Of a stretch of 64,000 bases of DNA, positions 1 through 10,177 are shown one piece after another. The stretch is from Flavobacterium branchiarum. GTDB taxonomy: Bacteria > Bacteroidota > Bacteroidia > Flavobacteriales > Flavobacteriaceae. The position numbers and the translations under genes are program-made. The number at the start of each line of letters is the position of its first letter. Position 1 is the first letter of the stretch. Where the stretch lies: positions 1,302,001 to 1,366,000 of the forward strand of contig NZ_JAUFQQ010000005.1 of assembly GCF_030409845.1 (NCBI RefSeq), written 5' to 3'. The notes beneath the pieces were generated by a model that was given only the letters and a program-made list of their open reading frames with translations, made no database searches and was not told the origin of the DNA.

Positions 1-360
1 AATTGTCATTGCTTCGGCAGAACGGTTAATTGCCATTCTCCATCGTTGACGGAAAAGCAATAATACTGCTGAAATCAAAGTTCCGGCGTGACCAATACCT
101 ACCCACCAAACAAAGTTTGTGATATCCCAAGCCCAACCAACTGTTTTATTTAATCCCCAAGTTCCGATACCTGTAGATACGGTGTAAAATATACAACCTA
201 ATCCCCAAAGGAAAGCTGTTAATGCGATTGAAAATACAATCCACCAATGTTTATTTGCCTTACCTTCAACAGGCGCAGCTACATCTACAGTTACATCGTG
301 ATAAGATTTATCACCTATAACTAAAGGTTTTCTAATGGGTGCTTCGTAGTGAGACGACAT
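1..360 (-). CDS. actC: Alternative complex III subunit ActC (NrfD-like), N-terminal part
   Basis: Partial gene; it runs off the left edge, so only about 120 N-terminal residues are visible. The start ATG is at 358-360 and gives MSSHYEAPIRKPLV. After a short cytoplasmic leader there is a first membrane segment (HWWIVFSIALTAFLWGLG) and then WVGIGHAGTLISAVLLLFRQ, typical of NrfD/PsrC-type quinol-binding membrane subunits. It lies 38 bp downstream of actB in the same direction, which fits the actA-actB-actC order of the alternative complex III operon. The complex oxidises menaquinol and passes electrons to cytochrome oxidase. The identification rests on context plus the NrfD-like start and is strong. 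Confidence 0.9.
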   Translation of the reverse strand, partial: MSSHYEAPIRKPLVIGDKSYHDVTVDVAAPVEGKANKHWWIVFSIALTAFLWGLGCIFYTVSTGIGTWGLNKTVGWAWDITNFVWWVGIGHAGTLISAVLLLFRQRWRMAINRSAEAMTI

Positions 361-398
361 AATCCTTTATATTGTTTCTTAATTAATAATTTTTTGTA

Positions 399-3300
399 CT
401 AAGTATTTCTAACTTTAACGTGATAAATCACATTAGGTTTTGTTCCGACATGCTCCAATAAATGATACATTCTATCATCAGCAGCTAATTTAGTCACTTG
501 ACTATCTTTATCATTTACATCACCAAATATCATTGCTCCAGATGAACAAGCGTTAGAACAAGCTGTTTGGAATTCACCATCAACTATTGATCTACCTTCA
601 TTCTTAGCTTTTAATATTGTAGCTTGTGTCATTTGAATACACATAGAACATTTCTCCATAACTCCACGAGAACGAACGTTTACGTCTGGATTTAATACCA
701 TACGTCCTAAATCGTCATTCATGTGATAATCGAATTCACTGTTTTTGTTATACAAGAACCAGTTGAAACGACGTACTTTGTACGGACAGTTATTAGCACA
801 GTAACGAGTACCAACACATCTGTTGTAAGCCATTTGGTTTTGTCCTTGACGACCGTGTGAAGTTGCTGCAACTGGGCAAACAGTTTCACAAGGAGCGTGA
901 TTACAATGCTGACACATTACTGGTTGGAAAGAAACTTGTGGATTATCTCCCGCTTTTTCCATTTCGTTAAATGTAGACAATGAACTTGACAATCCCGCAA
1001 TATTATCTTTTCTTTCGTTATCTCCTGCAAAAGTACTTTCTGATGAGTAATATCTATCGATACGCAACCAGTGCATATCACGACTTCTTCTTACTTCAGA
1101 TTTACCAACAACTGGTACATTGTTTTCAGCGTGACAAGCTATAACACAAGCCCCACATCCAGTACATGCATTTAAGTCAATTGAAAGATTAAAGTGATGT
1201 CCTGTTGAACGGTCAAATGAATCCCATAAATCTACAGATGTAGCATTTACTTCATTGTGATCCAAAGATACTTTTGGTTGTTCGTTCCAAAATTCAGCAT
1301 CTTTAGTATTGAATATTTCAAGAGAGGTTTCTTTAATAATATCTCCTCTTCCCATTAATGTTTTTTGACCTTGTACACAAGCAAACTCATGTTCACCGCT
1401 AGCTTTTGCAAGTTTCACAGATTGTATGTCATTAAAACCTTTATATAAAGAGTAAGCATTTAAACCTACAATCATTTCTTCTTTTAGAGCCGCTTTACGT
1501 CCATAACCTAAAGCTAGTCCAATTGTACCTACTGCTTGTCCAGGTTGAACAATAACTGGTACATTTTCAAGCTTAAGTCCATCAGCAGTAGTAATAGTAG
1601 CATAACTTCCGTTTAATCCACCATTAGCAACAATTTCGTTACTCATGTCCAATGCCTTAGCATCTGCATTAGAAACAGTCACATAGTTATCCCAAGAAAC
1701 TCTTGTGATTGGATCAGGAAACTCTTGTAACCAAGGGTTGTTTGCTTGTTGCCCATCACCCATTCCAGTTTTAGTATACAATACTAATTCGAAATCACCT
1801 AAAGCTTTTGATTGTGATACAGCATTTGCAGCCGCACTATAGTCAACAGAACCTGCAGAAAGAGCCGTAGAGCTTCCAACAAAAATTCCATCGTGTAATA
1901 CTTTATTCCAACTAGAACCAGCAATTATCCCAGAAGCATTTGCTTTGATATAATCATAAAAAGTTCCAGAAGCTCCTGTTAGAGATAATAAAACATCTTG
2001 AAATTGTTTTGTGTCAAATATAGGACGAATAGTCGGTTGAGTAAGACCATAAGTTCCTTTTGTAATAGATACATCATTCCAAGACTCTAAATAATGAGGA
2101 ACTGGAGCAGCAATTGTAGAAAGTAAAGCAGTTTCGTCTTCTTTTAAAGAAAAAGCAACTGATGTTTTAACTTTTTTCAATCCTGTAGCGAAAGATTCGC
2201 TATCTGCCAATGTATAAATTGGATTAACACCACTCATAAGTAAAGTATGAACGCTTCCTGCTTTCATATCATTAATTAACTGAGCAACTTTAGCGTCAGA
2301 TCCTTTTCTAATTTGTCTTGTCTCAGAAGTAGTAAAAGCTTCACTTGCCAACACTTGGTTAATAGCCAAAACTAATAACTGAGCATTTTTATCTTGAATA
2401 CCAGATACTAATACTCCTTTTGAACCAGCAGCTTTTAATTGTTGAGCTGCTTTAGTAACTTCAGCTTTAAACTGAGCGTCTAAATTAACAGCAACAGATG
2501 AACCTGTTACAATATTATATATATGTACTAATGCTTGTTTTTGATTTGCAGTTGACATAGGCAAACGCTTATCAGCAGCAGCACCAGACAAAGTCATGTT
2601 TGCTTCTAATTGGAAGTGACGAGACATTTTTCCATTTCTTGGAATACGTCCTTGTGCATAAGCAGCGTCATACCCTCCTCCTTGCCAATCTCCTAAAAAG
2701 TCAGCTCCTACCGAAACGATAAGTGATGCTTTTGAGAAATCGTAATTAACTAAAGCTCTTTCACCATAAACCGTTTCAAATGCATCTAGAGCAGATGATG
2801 ACGAAACCGCATCATATACAACATGTTTTGCATTAGGGTTTTTAGCTATAAACTCAGCTATTAATTTTTCAGTCGATGGACTTGCTAAAGTATTTGTTAA
2901 CAAAACAATTTGTCCACCTTTAGCATTTGCCTCAGCAATACTAGATTTAATTTTCAAATCAACAGCAGACCAAGTTGCATTTTTCCCTTCCAACTTAGGT
3001 TCTTTCAAACGCATACTATCGTATAACGATAATATAGACGCATGAATTCTAGCATTGGCTGAAAATTTCGCTCCTGAAATTGTGTTATTGTCAATTTTAA
3101 TAGGACGCCCTTCACGTGTCTTTACTAAAAGATTAGCAAAATCGAAACCATCAAAAACAGTAGTAGCATAATAATCTGCTATTCCTGGTATGATTTGTTC
3201 TGGTTGAAGTACATAAGGTATCGATTTGTGAACAGGGCCTTCGCAAGCTGCAAGCGTAACTGCTGCAGTACTAAACCCAACGTACTTTAAAAAGTCACGA

Positions 3301-3455
3301 CGCGATGTCGAAGACGAAGCTAAAGCTCCTTCATTTCCTAAAAATTCATCAGTAGGAATTTCTTCAACAAATTCGTTATTTCTAAGCGCCTCAACAATAG
3401 AACTATTTTCGTCTAGCTCTTCAACACTTTTCCAGTATTTTTTGTTTGATGACAT
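399..3455 (-). CDS. actB: Alternative complex III subunit ActB (molybdopterin-fold and Fe-S protein)
   Basis: 1018 residues. The N-terminus carries a Tat-type motif (SRRDFLKYVGF) followed by a lipobox-like LAAC, so the protein is probably exported folded and lipid-anchored. The central region is a molybdopterin-oxidoreductase-like fold that in this family binds no cofactor. The C-terminal third has ferredoxin-type clusters: CTGCGACVIAC, CQHCNHAPCETVCP, CVGTRYCANNCP and CSMCIQ...CSNAC. This matches the fused B1/B2 ActB of Bacteroidota, which carries electrons from quinol towards the haem subunits. It sits 32 bp downstream of actA and 38 bp upstream of actC, so one transcript is likely. Confidence 0.95.
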   Translation of the reverse strand: MSSNKKYWKSVEELDENSSIVEALRNNEFVEEIPTDEFLGNEGALASSSTSRRDFLKYVGFSTAAVTLAACEGPVHKSIPYVLQPEQIIPGIADYYATTVFDGFDFANLLVKTREGRPIKIDNNTISGAKFSANARIHASILSLYDSMRLKEPKLEGKNATWSAVDLKIKSSIAEANAKGGQIVLLTNTLASPSTEKLIAEFIAKNPNAKHVVYDAVSSSSALDAFETVYGERALVNYDFSKASLIVSVGADFLGDWQGGGYDAAYAQGRIPRNGKMSRHFQLEANMTLSGAAADKRLPMSTANQKQALVHIYNIVTGSSVAVNLDAQFKAEVTKAAQQLKAAGSKGVLVSGIQDKNAQLLVLAINQVLASEAFTTSETRQIRKGSDAKVAQLINDMKAGSVHTLLMSGVNPIYTLADSESFATGLKKVKTSVAFSLKEDETALLSTIAAPVPHYLESWNDVSITKGTYGLTQPTIRPIFDTKQFQDVLLSLTGASGTFYDYIKANASGIIAGSSWNKVLHDGIFVGSSTALSAGSVDYSAAANAVSQSKALGDFELVLYTKTGMGDGQQANNPWLQEFPDPITRVSWDNYVTVSNADAKALDMSNEIVANGGLNGSYATITTADGLKLENVPVIVQPGQAVGTIGLALGYGRKAALKEEMIVGLNAYSLYKGFNDIQSVKLAKASGEHEFACVQGQKTLMGRGDIIKETSLEIFNTKDAEFWNEQPKVSLDHNEVNATSVDLWDSFDRSTGHHFNLSIDLNACTGCGACVIACHAENNVPVVGKSEVRRSRDMHWLRIDRYYSSESTFAGDNERKDNIAGLSSSLSTFNEMEKAGDNPQVSFQPVMCQHCNHAPCETVCPVAATSHGRQGQNQMAYNRCVGTRYCANNCPYKVRRFNWFLYNKNSEFDYHMNDDLGRMVLNPDVNVRSRGVMEKCSMCIQMTQATILKAKNEGRSIVDGEFQTACSNACSSGAMIFGDVNDKDSQVTKLAADDRMYHLLEHVGTKPNVIYHVKVRNT

Positions 3456-3487
3456 TGTATATAAATATTAAAATCTTAATAATTTGA

Positions 3488-4813
3488 TTAATAGTGGCAT
3501 TTACCACACTCTAAACCTCCCATTTGCGCTGCAGTCAATTTCTCTACACCGTATTTTTTAGAAAGCTCTGCGTGTATTTTAGTATAATACTCATTTCCTT
3601 CCATCTTAACATCAGTTTTTCTATGGCAATCAATACACCATCCCATTGTTAACTTAGAATACTGCTTCATGATTTCATACTCTTGTACTGGACCGTGACA
3701 AGTTTGACATTCAATACCAGCAACAGTAACGTGTTGTGAGTGATTAAAATAAACGAAGTCAGGTAAATTATGAATACGAACCCATTTTACTGGTTGCGTT
3801 TTCCCTGTATACGTCTGAGTTGTTTTATCCCATCCAACAGCGTTGTATAATTTTTGAATTTGCTCATCGTAAAATGCTTTGCTGTACTCTGGAGTAGCAG
3901 TAGTTTCAGCAACTTCAGAAATGTTTTTATGACAGTTCATACAAACATTTAAAGATGGAATACCAGCAGTTTTACTTACACGTGAAGCAGAGTGACAATA
4001 TTTACAATTGATCTCGTTATCACCTGCGTGAATTTTGTGTGAATAATGTATTGGCTGAATTGGCTCATAATTCTGATCAACACCTACTTGCATTAAGTAA
4101 CCGTAAACAAAATAACCACTTGCCAACAATAATATTATTGAAGAAACTAAAACCAAAAATTGATTTCTAGCAAATGCTTTCCATAAAGAAACTCTAGGCT
4201 CTTTTGGCGCAACGTCAATCCCATTTGCCTTAGCAACTTTTCTTAAAACGTTGTTTACTAAGTAAAGCATCACTACCAGCATACCCATTACAAGAGCAAG
4301 AGCACCTAGGATAACATTATTAGAGATAGAACCACTTTCTCCTCCTGTACCAGGTACAGCTGTAGTAGCCGTTGCTACTGGAGCAGCAGCTTTAGGAGTA
4401 GACGTATAAGCAATAATATTATCTATATCTCCCTCTGATAATTGAGGAAAAGAAGTCATTACAGCTTTGTTGTGATCTGCAAAAAGCTTTACAGCTACAG
4501 GATCACCAGACTTAATCATGTCAGAACTATTATGAATCCACTTGTAAAGCCAAGCTTTATCATGTTTTTCCGCCACGCCCCTTAATTCAGGACCTGTCGA
4601 TTTTCCATCTAGTTTGTGACATGCAGCACAATTTGCATTAAAAAGTTCTTTACCCTTTACCGGATCACCTCCTTGAGTTGCTACAGGAGCAGCTTCAGGC
4701 GCTGCTGCAGTAGCAGCATCTTGTGCAAATGAACTTAGCGAGAAAATTAACGTTAGCCCTAAGCTTAAAAATAATTTCCTTGAGATCGAATTATGGTTAC
4801 CCACCTTTTCCAT
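3488..4813 (-). CDS. actA: Alternative complex III cytochrome c subunit ActA with fused monohaem domain
   Basis: 441 residues with a signal sequence (FLSLGLTLIFSLSSFAQ). Six CxxCH haem c sites are visible: one N-terminal (CAACH) in a class I cytochrome c domain, then two membrane segments (about residues 165-185 and 215-240), then five in a c7-like multihaem domain (CKYCH, CMNCH, CQTCH, CIDCH, CGKCH at the very C-terminus). The pentahaem part is ActA. The N-terminal monohaem domain resembles a separate cytochrome c of the complex (compare ActE) joined to it. It is the first gene of the visible operon. A TAnnTTTG promoter motif lies about 100 bp upstream. Confidence 0.9.
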   Translation of the reverse strand: MEKVGNHNSISRKLFLSLGLTLIFSLSSFAQDAATAAAPEAAPVATQGGDPVKGKELFNANCAACHKLDGKSTGPELRGVAEKHDKAWLYKWIHNSSDMIKSGDPVAVKLFADHNKAVMTSFPQLSEGDIDNIIAYTSTPKAAAPVATATTAVPGTGGESGSISNNVILGALALVMGMLVVMLYLVNNVLRKVAKANGIDVAPKEPRVSLWKAFARNQFLVLVSSIILLLASGYFVYGYLMQVGVDQNYEPIQPIHYSHKIHAGDNEINCKYCHSASRVSKTAGIPSLNVCMNCHKNISEVAETTATPEYSKAFYDEQIQKLYNAVGWDKTTQTYTGKTQPVKWVRIHNLPDFVYFNHSQHVTVAGIECQTCHGPVQEYEIMKQYSKLTMGWCIDCHRKTDVKMEGNEYYTKIHAELSKKYGVEKLTAAQMGGLECGKCHY

Positions 4814-4911
4814 ATTGTATAATGATTATCAACTAAAATTTGGTACGGTTTTTTCTGTATATTAATTACACAAAATAGAATACCTTCTTTTAAAACTTGC
4901 ACAAAAATACG

Positions 4912-4919
4912 ATTTAAGA
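4912..4919 (-). promoter_or_regulatory. -7 promoter motif for the act operon
   Basis: Minus-strand TATTTTTG fits the Bacteroidota -7 consensus TAnnTTTG. It lies about 100 bp upstream of the actA start codon in the divergent intergenic region. No clear -33 element was picked out. Confidence 0.5.
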
Positions 4920-5007
4920 ACTATTCTCAAAACCTTAAAACATCCTTAAATACCAATTTATATCAATTCTAAATAATTTTTCCGATATCCATTTATTTAT
5001 TAAACAC

Positions 5008-5015
5008 TATTTTTG
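5008..5015 (+). promoter_or_regulatory. -7 promoter motif for the SPOR-domain gene
   Basis: TATTTTTG matches TAnnTTTG, with 18 bases between it and the ATG at 5034. This supports 5034 rather than the in-frame TTG at 5013, which would fall inside the promoter. Confidence 0.6.
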
Positions 5016-5033
5016 CATAAAAACCATCACATT

Positions 5034-5423
5034 ATGAGAATTTTAACTCCTAGAAAAAAAGCACTTTACACATTATTACTATTAATTACGGCATGCAACA
5101 TTAATGCACAACAACAAAACATTACATTAAATCAAGACCCTAAATTCGAGCAATTACTGAATGAAAAACGTAAAATTAACGCGTCAATTAGCGTTAACGA
5201 CAGCTATAAAATCCAAATTTTTAGTGGCAAGAGTGAAGATGCAAAAAAGACGCTTAGCGATTTCAAACAAGAGTTCAAAAACATAGATGGTACTATAATT
5301 TTCAACACGCCAAACTATAAAGTTATGGTTGGTAATTTTAAAAGCAGAATTGAAGCCGAAAGAAACTTAATTGAGATAAAAAGAAGATTCAAAAACGTAT
5401 TCCTCATTAAACCAAGTAAATAA
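5034..5423 (+). CDS. SPOR-domain exported protein
   Basis: 129 residues from ATG 5034 (MRILTPRKKALYTLLLL). A signal peptide of about 25 residues ends near NINAQ. The remainder is a single SPOR domain: VNDSYKIQIFSGKSEDAKKTLSDF...IIFNTPNYKVMVGNFKSRIEAERNLIEIKRRFKNVFLIKP, with the usual two beta-alpha-beta repeats. SPOR domains bind denuded peptidoglycan glycan strands, often at division sites. The protein is too short to hold any other domain. It is monocistronic, divergent from actA, with its own promoter and a strong terminator. Confidence 0.85.
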   Translation: MRILTPRKKALYTLLLLITACNINAQQQNITLNQDPKFEQLLNEKRKINASISVNDSYKIQIFSGKSEDAKKTLSDFKQEFKNIDGTIIFNTPNYKVMVGNFKSRIEAERNLIEIKRRFKNVFLIKPSK

Positions 5424-5460
5424 AACTCAAACACATTCAAAGAAATATTTTTTCACAAAA

Positions 5461-5493
5461 AAAAAGCCATTCAAACAGAATGGCTTTTTTTTT
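5461..5493 (+). terminator. Rho-independent terminator
   Basis: AAAAAGCCATTC and GAATGGCTTTTT form a 12-bp stem with loop AAACA, followed by a T run. It is 38 bp after the SPOR gene stop codon. Confidence 0.85.
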
Positions 5494-6800
5494 GTTATCA
5501 AAATATCGAAGAACATACTTTTAATAAACTAAACTGTACTATTAGGCCAACAATGCGATAAAGACATTATCACAAAGCAATAAATCTTAAAAAAATGTAA
5601 ACACTTTTACAAGAAACACCTCCAAGAACTATCCCTAGAATTTTCCCAATAATTTTAAAACTTAAAAACTATAAAACCCTAAAAAAAAAAATTAAAAACT
5701 AGAAAATACACTTTAGAGAAATAACGTTTATACTAAGAATAATAGACCCAAAACAAAACCAATTCTCAAACAAAAAATTTATGTTTTCCATTATACATCA
5801 CAAAAAAAAACAAAAAACCAAGAACAATATCCCATTGAAATTTTAGAAGAAAAGCACAAATACCGACAAGCTTAAAGATAAAAAAATCATTTTTCTTTAT
5901 CAAAATAAAAATTGGATTCTGATGCAAATGCAAACTAACCTATGCACTCAAAAAAATAAAAACACCATTATTAACAATAAAAAAACTGCATCAGGTATAA
6001 GAAGAAAAAAAGAAAAACATAAAAATAAGACAGCCATCCAAAGCAAGTAGAAAACTTTTAAAAAACACTCTACATAAAAAACACTTTACAAAAAGACAAT
6101 ACCAACATAAAAAAGCAACCAACATAATAAAACCCTAAATAAAAAAAAAACTAGGTAAAACAAAATAATCTTTTTAACCTATTGATCACTATTAATTGCC
6201 AACAATAGAAAAAAACTTCAAAACAATAAGATATTCACCAAAAAAACAAAAACAACAAGTACTCTTCAAAAAAGACATCAATTTGCGAAACCACATCAAT
6301 ATAGCAAAATGAAAAATTAACGCCTTATTCAGTAAAATACAACCTTTATATTCATCATCACAAACTCCTAAGGACTAAAAAAATAACCCAAGCTATCATA
6401 AGTAACTTTATGAAAAACCAAAATCATCGATTAATCCAAAAACAATCCTTTCCCCTCTTCCAAAAAGCACACTGATTTAAACATGCCGAAATCAACAAAC
6501 ATTTTTTTTTCACGAAACCTACCTAATAAAAAGAAACAACACGAATAAAATAATCAATTTTAAAACTTTATTCCAATACACAAAAAATCAAAGTTGAATA
6601 CAAACACTCACCCTTATAAATTTTAAGTAAAAACAGTTCAACGCTTAATAACATAAGCTAACAAATATTTGGCTTTAGCTAAAAAAAAATTGGCTAATCA
6701 TTCTTGTTCCGACACGAATAAAATCGCAAATCTATTATTTAAAGTCTTTTTTACAAATCACACACAAGAAGTAAATCAACACGAAAACCTGTGGGGAGAC
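5494..6800. other. A-rich, gene-free stretch
   Basis: No open frame with coding character was seen on either strand. The plus strand is dominated by A and strikingly poor in G by eye, with repeated A runs of 6-10. There is no clear repeat unit, hairpin array or tRNA. It may be decayed former coding DNA or a non-coding spacer; nothing supports a function. Confidence 0.5.
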
Positions 6801-6810
6801 AAAAATCGAA

Positions 6811-6969
6811 TCAAGTAGCTAACACAAAACAGTTTTTTTTATAGCATCCTGCATTGCCCCAATCTTGACCCTCCAAAGGTTCTTCTTGATCCCAAGCTTG
6901 TCCTTTTAAGGCATGAAGACCTGAGCGATAGTGAATAGATAAAGTAATCGCATCTAATAGTTCGACAAT
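6811..6969 (-). pseudogene. Short orphan reading frame, possible gene remnant
   Basis: A stop-to-stop frame of 52 codons reads like protein (VELLDAITLSIHYRSGLHAL, then KGQAWDQEEPLEGQDWGNAG) but has no ATG; an in-frame TAG lies just upstream at 6970-6972. The base composition is far more balanced than the A-rich DNA to its left. It may be the tail of a decayed gene or part of a dispersed element. The product is not recognised. Confidence 0.3.
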
Positions 6970-7035
6970 CTAGGAATACTTTGATTAGCTTCTTATGGAG
7001 ATTCTTCCTTCGTCAGAAAGACAAGATTGTGGTTA
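6964..7035 (-). repeat. Candidate dispersed intergenic repeat
   Basis: Read on the minus strand it contains TTGTCTTTCTGACGAAGGAA followed by GAATCTCC, resembling short dispersed intergenic elements of the GTCATTC-GACGAAGGA-GAATCTC type common in Bacteroidota. A single copy is present here, so the repeat nature comes from general recollection and is not shown by this window. Confidence 0.3.
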
Positions 7036-7186
7036 AAAAAAATTTCGAACAAAAGAAAACCTTACTACTCCACAGGTTTTGGTATTGATCCCAAGAAGTA
7101 TCATAACTAAAATTAAATATGAAGATCACAAAAAAACGACTCTTTACATTTATAAAAGATCTTTAGCAATTTCAATATTAAACAAA

Positions 7187-7213
7187 AAAAAATCCCGACA
7201 AGTCGGGATTTTT
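7187..7213 (-). terminator. Terminator of the rimP-nusA-infB operon
   Basis: AATCCCGAC and GTCGGGATT pair as a 9-bp stem with a very short loop. On the minus strand it is followed by a long T run (8 A on the plus strand). It is 20 bp beyond the infB stop codon. Confidence 0.85.
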
Positions 7214-7232
7214 AATTTGAAATCTATAAATT

Positions 7233-10130
7233 TTATTTCAATTTCTTTTTTATTGCTACTTCATGGTAAGCTTCAATTACATCACGCTCTTCGATATCAT
7301 TAAAGTTTTTAATTTGAATACCACAATCGTATCCTTTACTAACTTCCTTAACATCGTCTTTGAAACGTTTTAATGCTAATAACTCTCCAGTAAATACAAC
7401 AACACCATCTCTGATAACTCTAATTTTAGAGTTTCTTGCTATTTTACCATCCATTACCATACATCCTGCAATAGAACCAACTTTAGAAATTTTGAATATC
7501 TCTCTAACTTCTGCGGTACCAAGAACTTCTTCTTTCATCTCTGGAGCTAACATTCCTTCCATTGCATCTTTTAAGTCGTCGATAGCAGCATAGATAATAG
7601 AGTAGTAACGGATATCGATTTCTTCTTTATCTGCTAATTGTCTTGCATTACCAGCTGGACGAACATTAAATCCAATAATAATCGCATCTGATGCAGAAGC
7701 CAACATAACGTCAGTTTCTGTAATTGCTCCAACACCTTTATGGATAATATTAATTTGAATTTCTTCAGTAGATAATTTAGAGAACGAATCAGATAACGCC
7801 TCAACAGAACCATCCACATCTCCTTTAAGAATCACGTTCAATTCTTTAAATTGACCAAGAGCAATACGACGTCCAATTTCATCTAACGTAATATGTCTTT
7901 GTGTACGTACAGATTGTTCACGCATTAACTGAGAACGTTTTGAAGCAATTTGTTTTGCTTCTTTCTCATCTGCAAATACATTAAATTTATCACCTGCCGT
8001 TGCTGCACCATCTAGACCTAAAACTGATACAGGAGTTGATGGCCCTGCTTCAAGAACTGTATGCCCTCTTTCATCATGCATGGCTTTAATTTTACCATGA
8101 TGCTTTCCAGCTAACATATAATCTCCAATTTTAAGTGTTCCGTGTTGAACTAAGATAGTCGAAACATATCCTTTTCCTTTATCTAAGAAAGCTTCAACAA
8201 CAGTTCCTTGTGCTGGTTTATTTGGGTTTGATTTTAAATCTAAAATCTCAGCCTCTAATAATACTTTTTCTAATAATTCTTTAACTCCTAATCCAGTTTT
8301 TGCAGAAATATCATGTGATTGGATTTTTCCTCCCCAATCTTCAACAAGTAAATTCATACTTGCTAATTTTTCTTTTATTTTCTCTGGATTAGCATTTGGC
8401 TTATCAACTTTATTGATAGCAAATATGATTGGTACTCCAGCTGCTTGCGCATGGCTGATAGCCTCTTTTGTTTGTGGCATGATATCATCATCCGCAGCAA
8501 TTACGATAATAGCAACATCGGTAACTTGAGCTCCACGTGCACGCATCGCTGTAAACGCTTCGTGACCTGGTGTATCTAAGAATGCAATTTTTTGACCATT
8601 ATCTAATGTTACTCCGTATGCTCCAATATGTTGTGTAATACCTCCAGACTCACCAGCGATAACATTTTCTTTACGAATATAATCTAGTAAAGATGTTTTA
8701 CCGTGATCGACGTGACCCATTACAGTAACAATTGGCGCTCTAACCACTAAGTCTTCTTCTCTATCTTCAACTACTTCAATAGCTTCCTCGATATCTACAG
8801 TAATAAACTCAACTTCATAACCAAATTCATCAGCTACGATTGTTAATGTTTCTGCATCAAGACGCTGATTCATGGTAACCATGATTCCAAGTGACATACA
8901 AGTACCAATAACTTTAGTAATTGGCACATCCATCATGATAGCAATTTCACCTACAGTAACAAATTCAGTAACTTTAATAGTTTTACTTCCTTCGTCTAAA
9001 GCTCTTTGCTCATCATCAGATTTCTGACGGTGCGTATCTCTTTTATCTCTACGGTATTTAGCAGCTTTTGATTTACCACCTTTACCTTGTAATTTCTCAA
9101 GCGTCTCTCTAATTTGGTTTTTTACTTCCTCTTCAGTAGGCTCAACCTTAGCTACAATTGCAGGACGGTTTCCTTTTACGAAACCTGGTCTAGAACTTCT
9201 GTTAGCATTAAATCCTCCTCCAGCTCCTCCTGTATTAGGAGTAATTTTATTAGGATTAGGTGTTCCTGGTGGCACAGCCGGTCTAGTCGCACCTGGTTTA
9301 GGAGCAATTCTTTTACGCTTATTTTTGTTAGCATTATTAGCTGCTGCTCCTGGAGCTCCTGGTTTATTAGGAGTTATCTTTGGATCTTCTTTCTTCTTTT
9401 TAGGCTTATTAAATTGAGATAAATCAATAGTTTGCCCCGTAAGAGTAGTTCCAGATAATTTCTGATATTGTGTTGTTATAGATTCTTCGACAGGAGGTGT
9501 AACTACAGCAGGCTCCGCTTTTACAACAGGCTCTACTTTTACTACAGGTGCTTTTTCTACTGGCACCACTACTTCTTGCTTAATTTCCTTTTTCTCTACA
9601 ACTGGTTTTTCTTCTTTTTTCTCAGTAACAACAACTGGTGGTTGTACAGGTTGAACTACCTCTTTTTCAACAGGTTTTTCTTCTTTTACAACTTCCTTAG
9701 GTGTTTCAACTTTTATTGGCTCTGCTGCTACTGAAGGAGTGTTTGGAATAATTGCAGGTTTTTTCGGATTTAGATTTATTTTACCAACTTGAACTGGAGC
9801 AGTTACAACAGCTCTCGCTTTTATAACCTCTTGTTGTTTTTGGCGCTCTTCGTCTTGCTTGCGTTTGTCTTCAATTTCTTTTTCGCGTTCTACACGCAAT
9901 GCTTCTTTCTCTTTTCTCTTTTCCTCACCAACTTCTTTAGAAGCCTCCTTATTTCCCTTATCGCCCGCAAATTGGCTTTGTAGGATATTAAATTCCTGAT
10001 TAGAAATTTTTGCGTTTGGATTTGCATCAATAGCAATTCCTTTATCTTTTAGATAATCCACAGCTCTTTCTAATGAAATATTTAATTCCCTTAAAACCTT
10101 GTTTATTCTTATTACTCTCTCTTCAGACAT
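7233..10130 (-). CDS. infB: Translation initiation factor IF-2
   Basis: 965 residues. The N-terminal IF2_N-type helix region ([20 protein letters not shown]) is followed by a long low-complexity K/E/P/V-rich linker to about residue 330. The GTPase starts near residue 468 with [15 protein letters not shown] (G1), then DTPGHEAF (G3) and NKVDKP (G4), and domains II-IV follow. It delivers initiator tRNA to the 30S subunit. It is the last gene of rimP-nusA-infB, 47 bp after nusA. The long linker creates several spurious frames on the opposite strand. Confidence 0.98.
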   Translation of the reverse strand: MSEERVIRINKVLRELNISLERAVDYLKDKGIAIDANPNAKISNQEFNILQSQFAGDKGNKEASKEVGEEKRKEKEALRVEREKEIEDKRKQDEERQKQQEVIKARAVVTAPVQVGKINLNPKKPAIIPNTPSVAAEPIKVETPKEVVKEEKPVEKEVVQPVQPPVVVTEKKEEKPVVEKKEIKQEVVVPVEKAPVVKVEPVVKAEPAVVTPPVEESITTQYQKLSGTTLTGQTIDLSQFNKPKKKKEDPKITPNKPGAPGAAANNANKNKRKRIAPKPGATRPAVPPGTPNPNKITPNTGGAGGGFNANRSSRPGFVKGNRPAIVAKVEPTEEEVKNQIRETLEKLQGKGGKSKAAKYRRDKRDTHRQKSDDEQRALDEGSKTIKVTEFVTVGEIAIMMDVPITKVIGTCMSLGIMVTMNQRLDAETLTIVADEFGYEVEFITVDIEEAIEVVEDREEDLVVRAPIVTVMGHVDHGKTSLLDYIRKENVIAGESGGITQHIGAYGVTLDNGQKIAFLDTPGHEAFTAMRARGAQVTDVAIIVIAADDDIMPQTKEAISHAQAAGVPIIFAINKVDKPNANPEKIKEKLASMNLLVEDWGGKIQSHDISAKTGLGVKELLEKVLLEAEILDLKSNPNKPAQGTVVEAFLDKGKGYVSTILVQHGTLKIGDYMLAGKHHGKIKAMHDERGHTVLEAGPSTPVSVLGLDGAATAGDKFNVFADEKEAKQIASKRSQLMREQSVRTQRHITLDEIGRRIALGQFKELNVILKGDVDGSVEALSDSFSKLSTEEIQINIIHKGVGAITETDVMLASASDAIIIGFNVRPAGNARQLADKEEIDIRYYSIIYAAIDDLKDAMEGMLAPEMKEEVLGTAEVREIFKISKVGSIAGCMVMDGKIARNSKIRVIRDGVVVFTGELLALKRFKDDVKEVSKGYDCGIQIKNFNDIEERDVIEAYHEVAIKKKLK

Positions 10131-10177
10131 AAAACCTTTTTATTATTACCTATTCGTTGTGTTGTGAGAAAGATAGA

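Noticed and set aside
7079..7303. Plus-strand 74-codon open frame running into infB
   Set aside because: It crosses the infB terminator and overlaps the 3' end of infB antisense; no coding character.
9114..9983. Three plus-strand frames rich in Phe, Tyr, Trp and Ser opposite infB
   Set aside because: They are antisense to the low-complexity K/E/P/V linker of IF-2, whose codons make such frames by chance.
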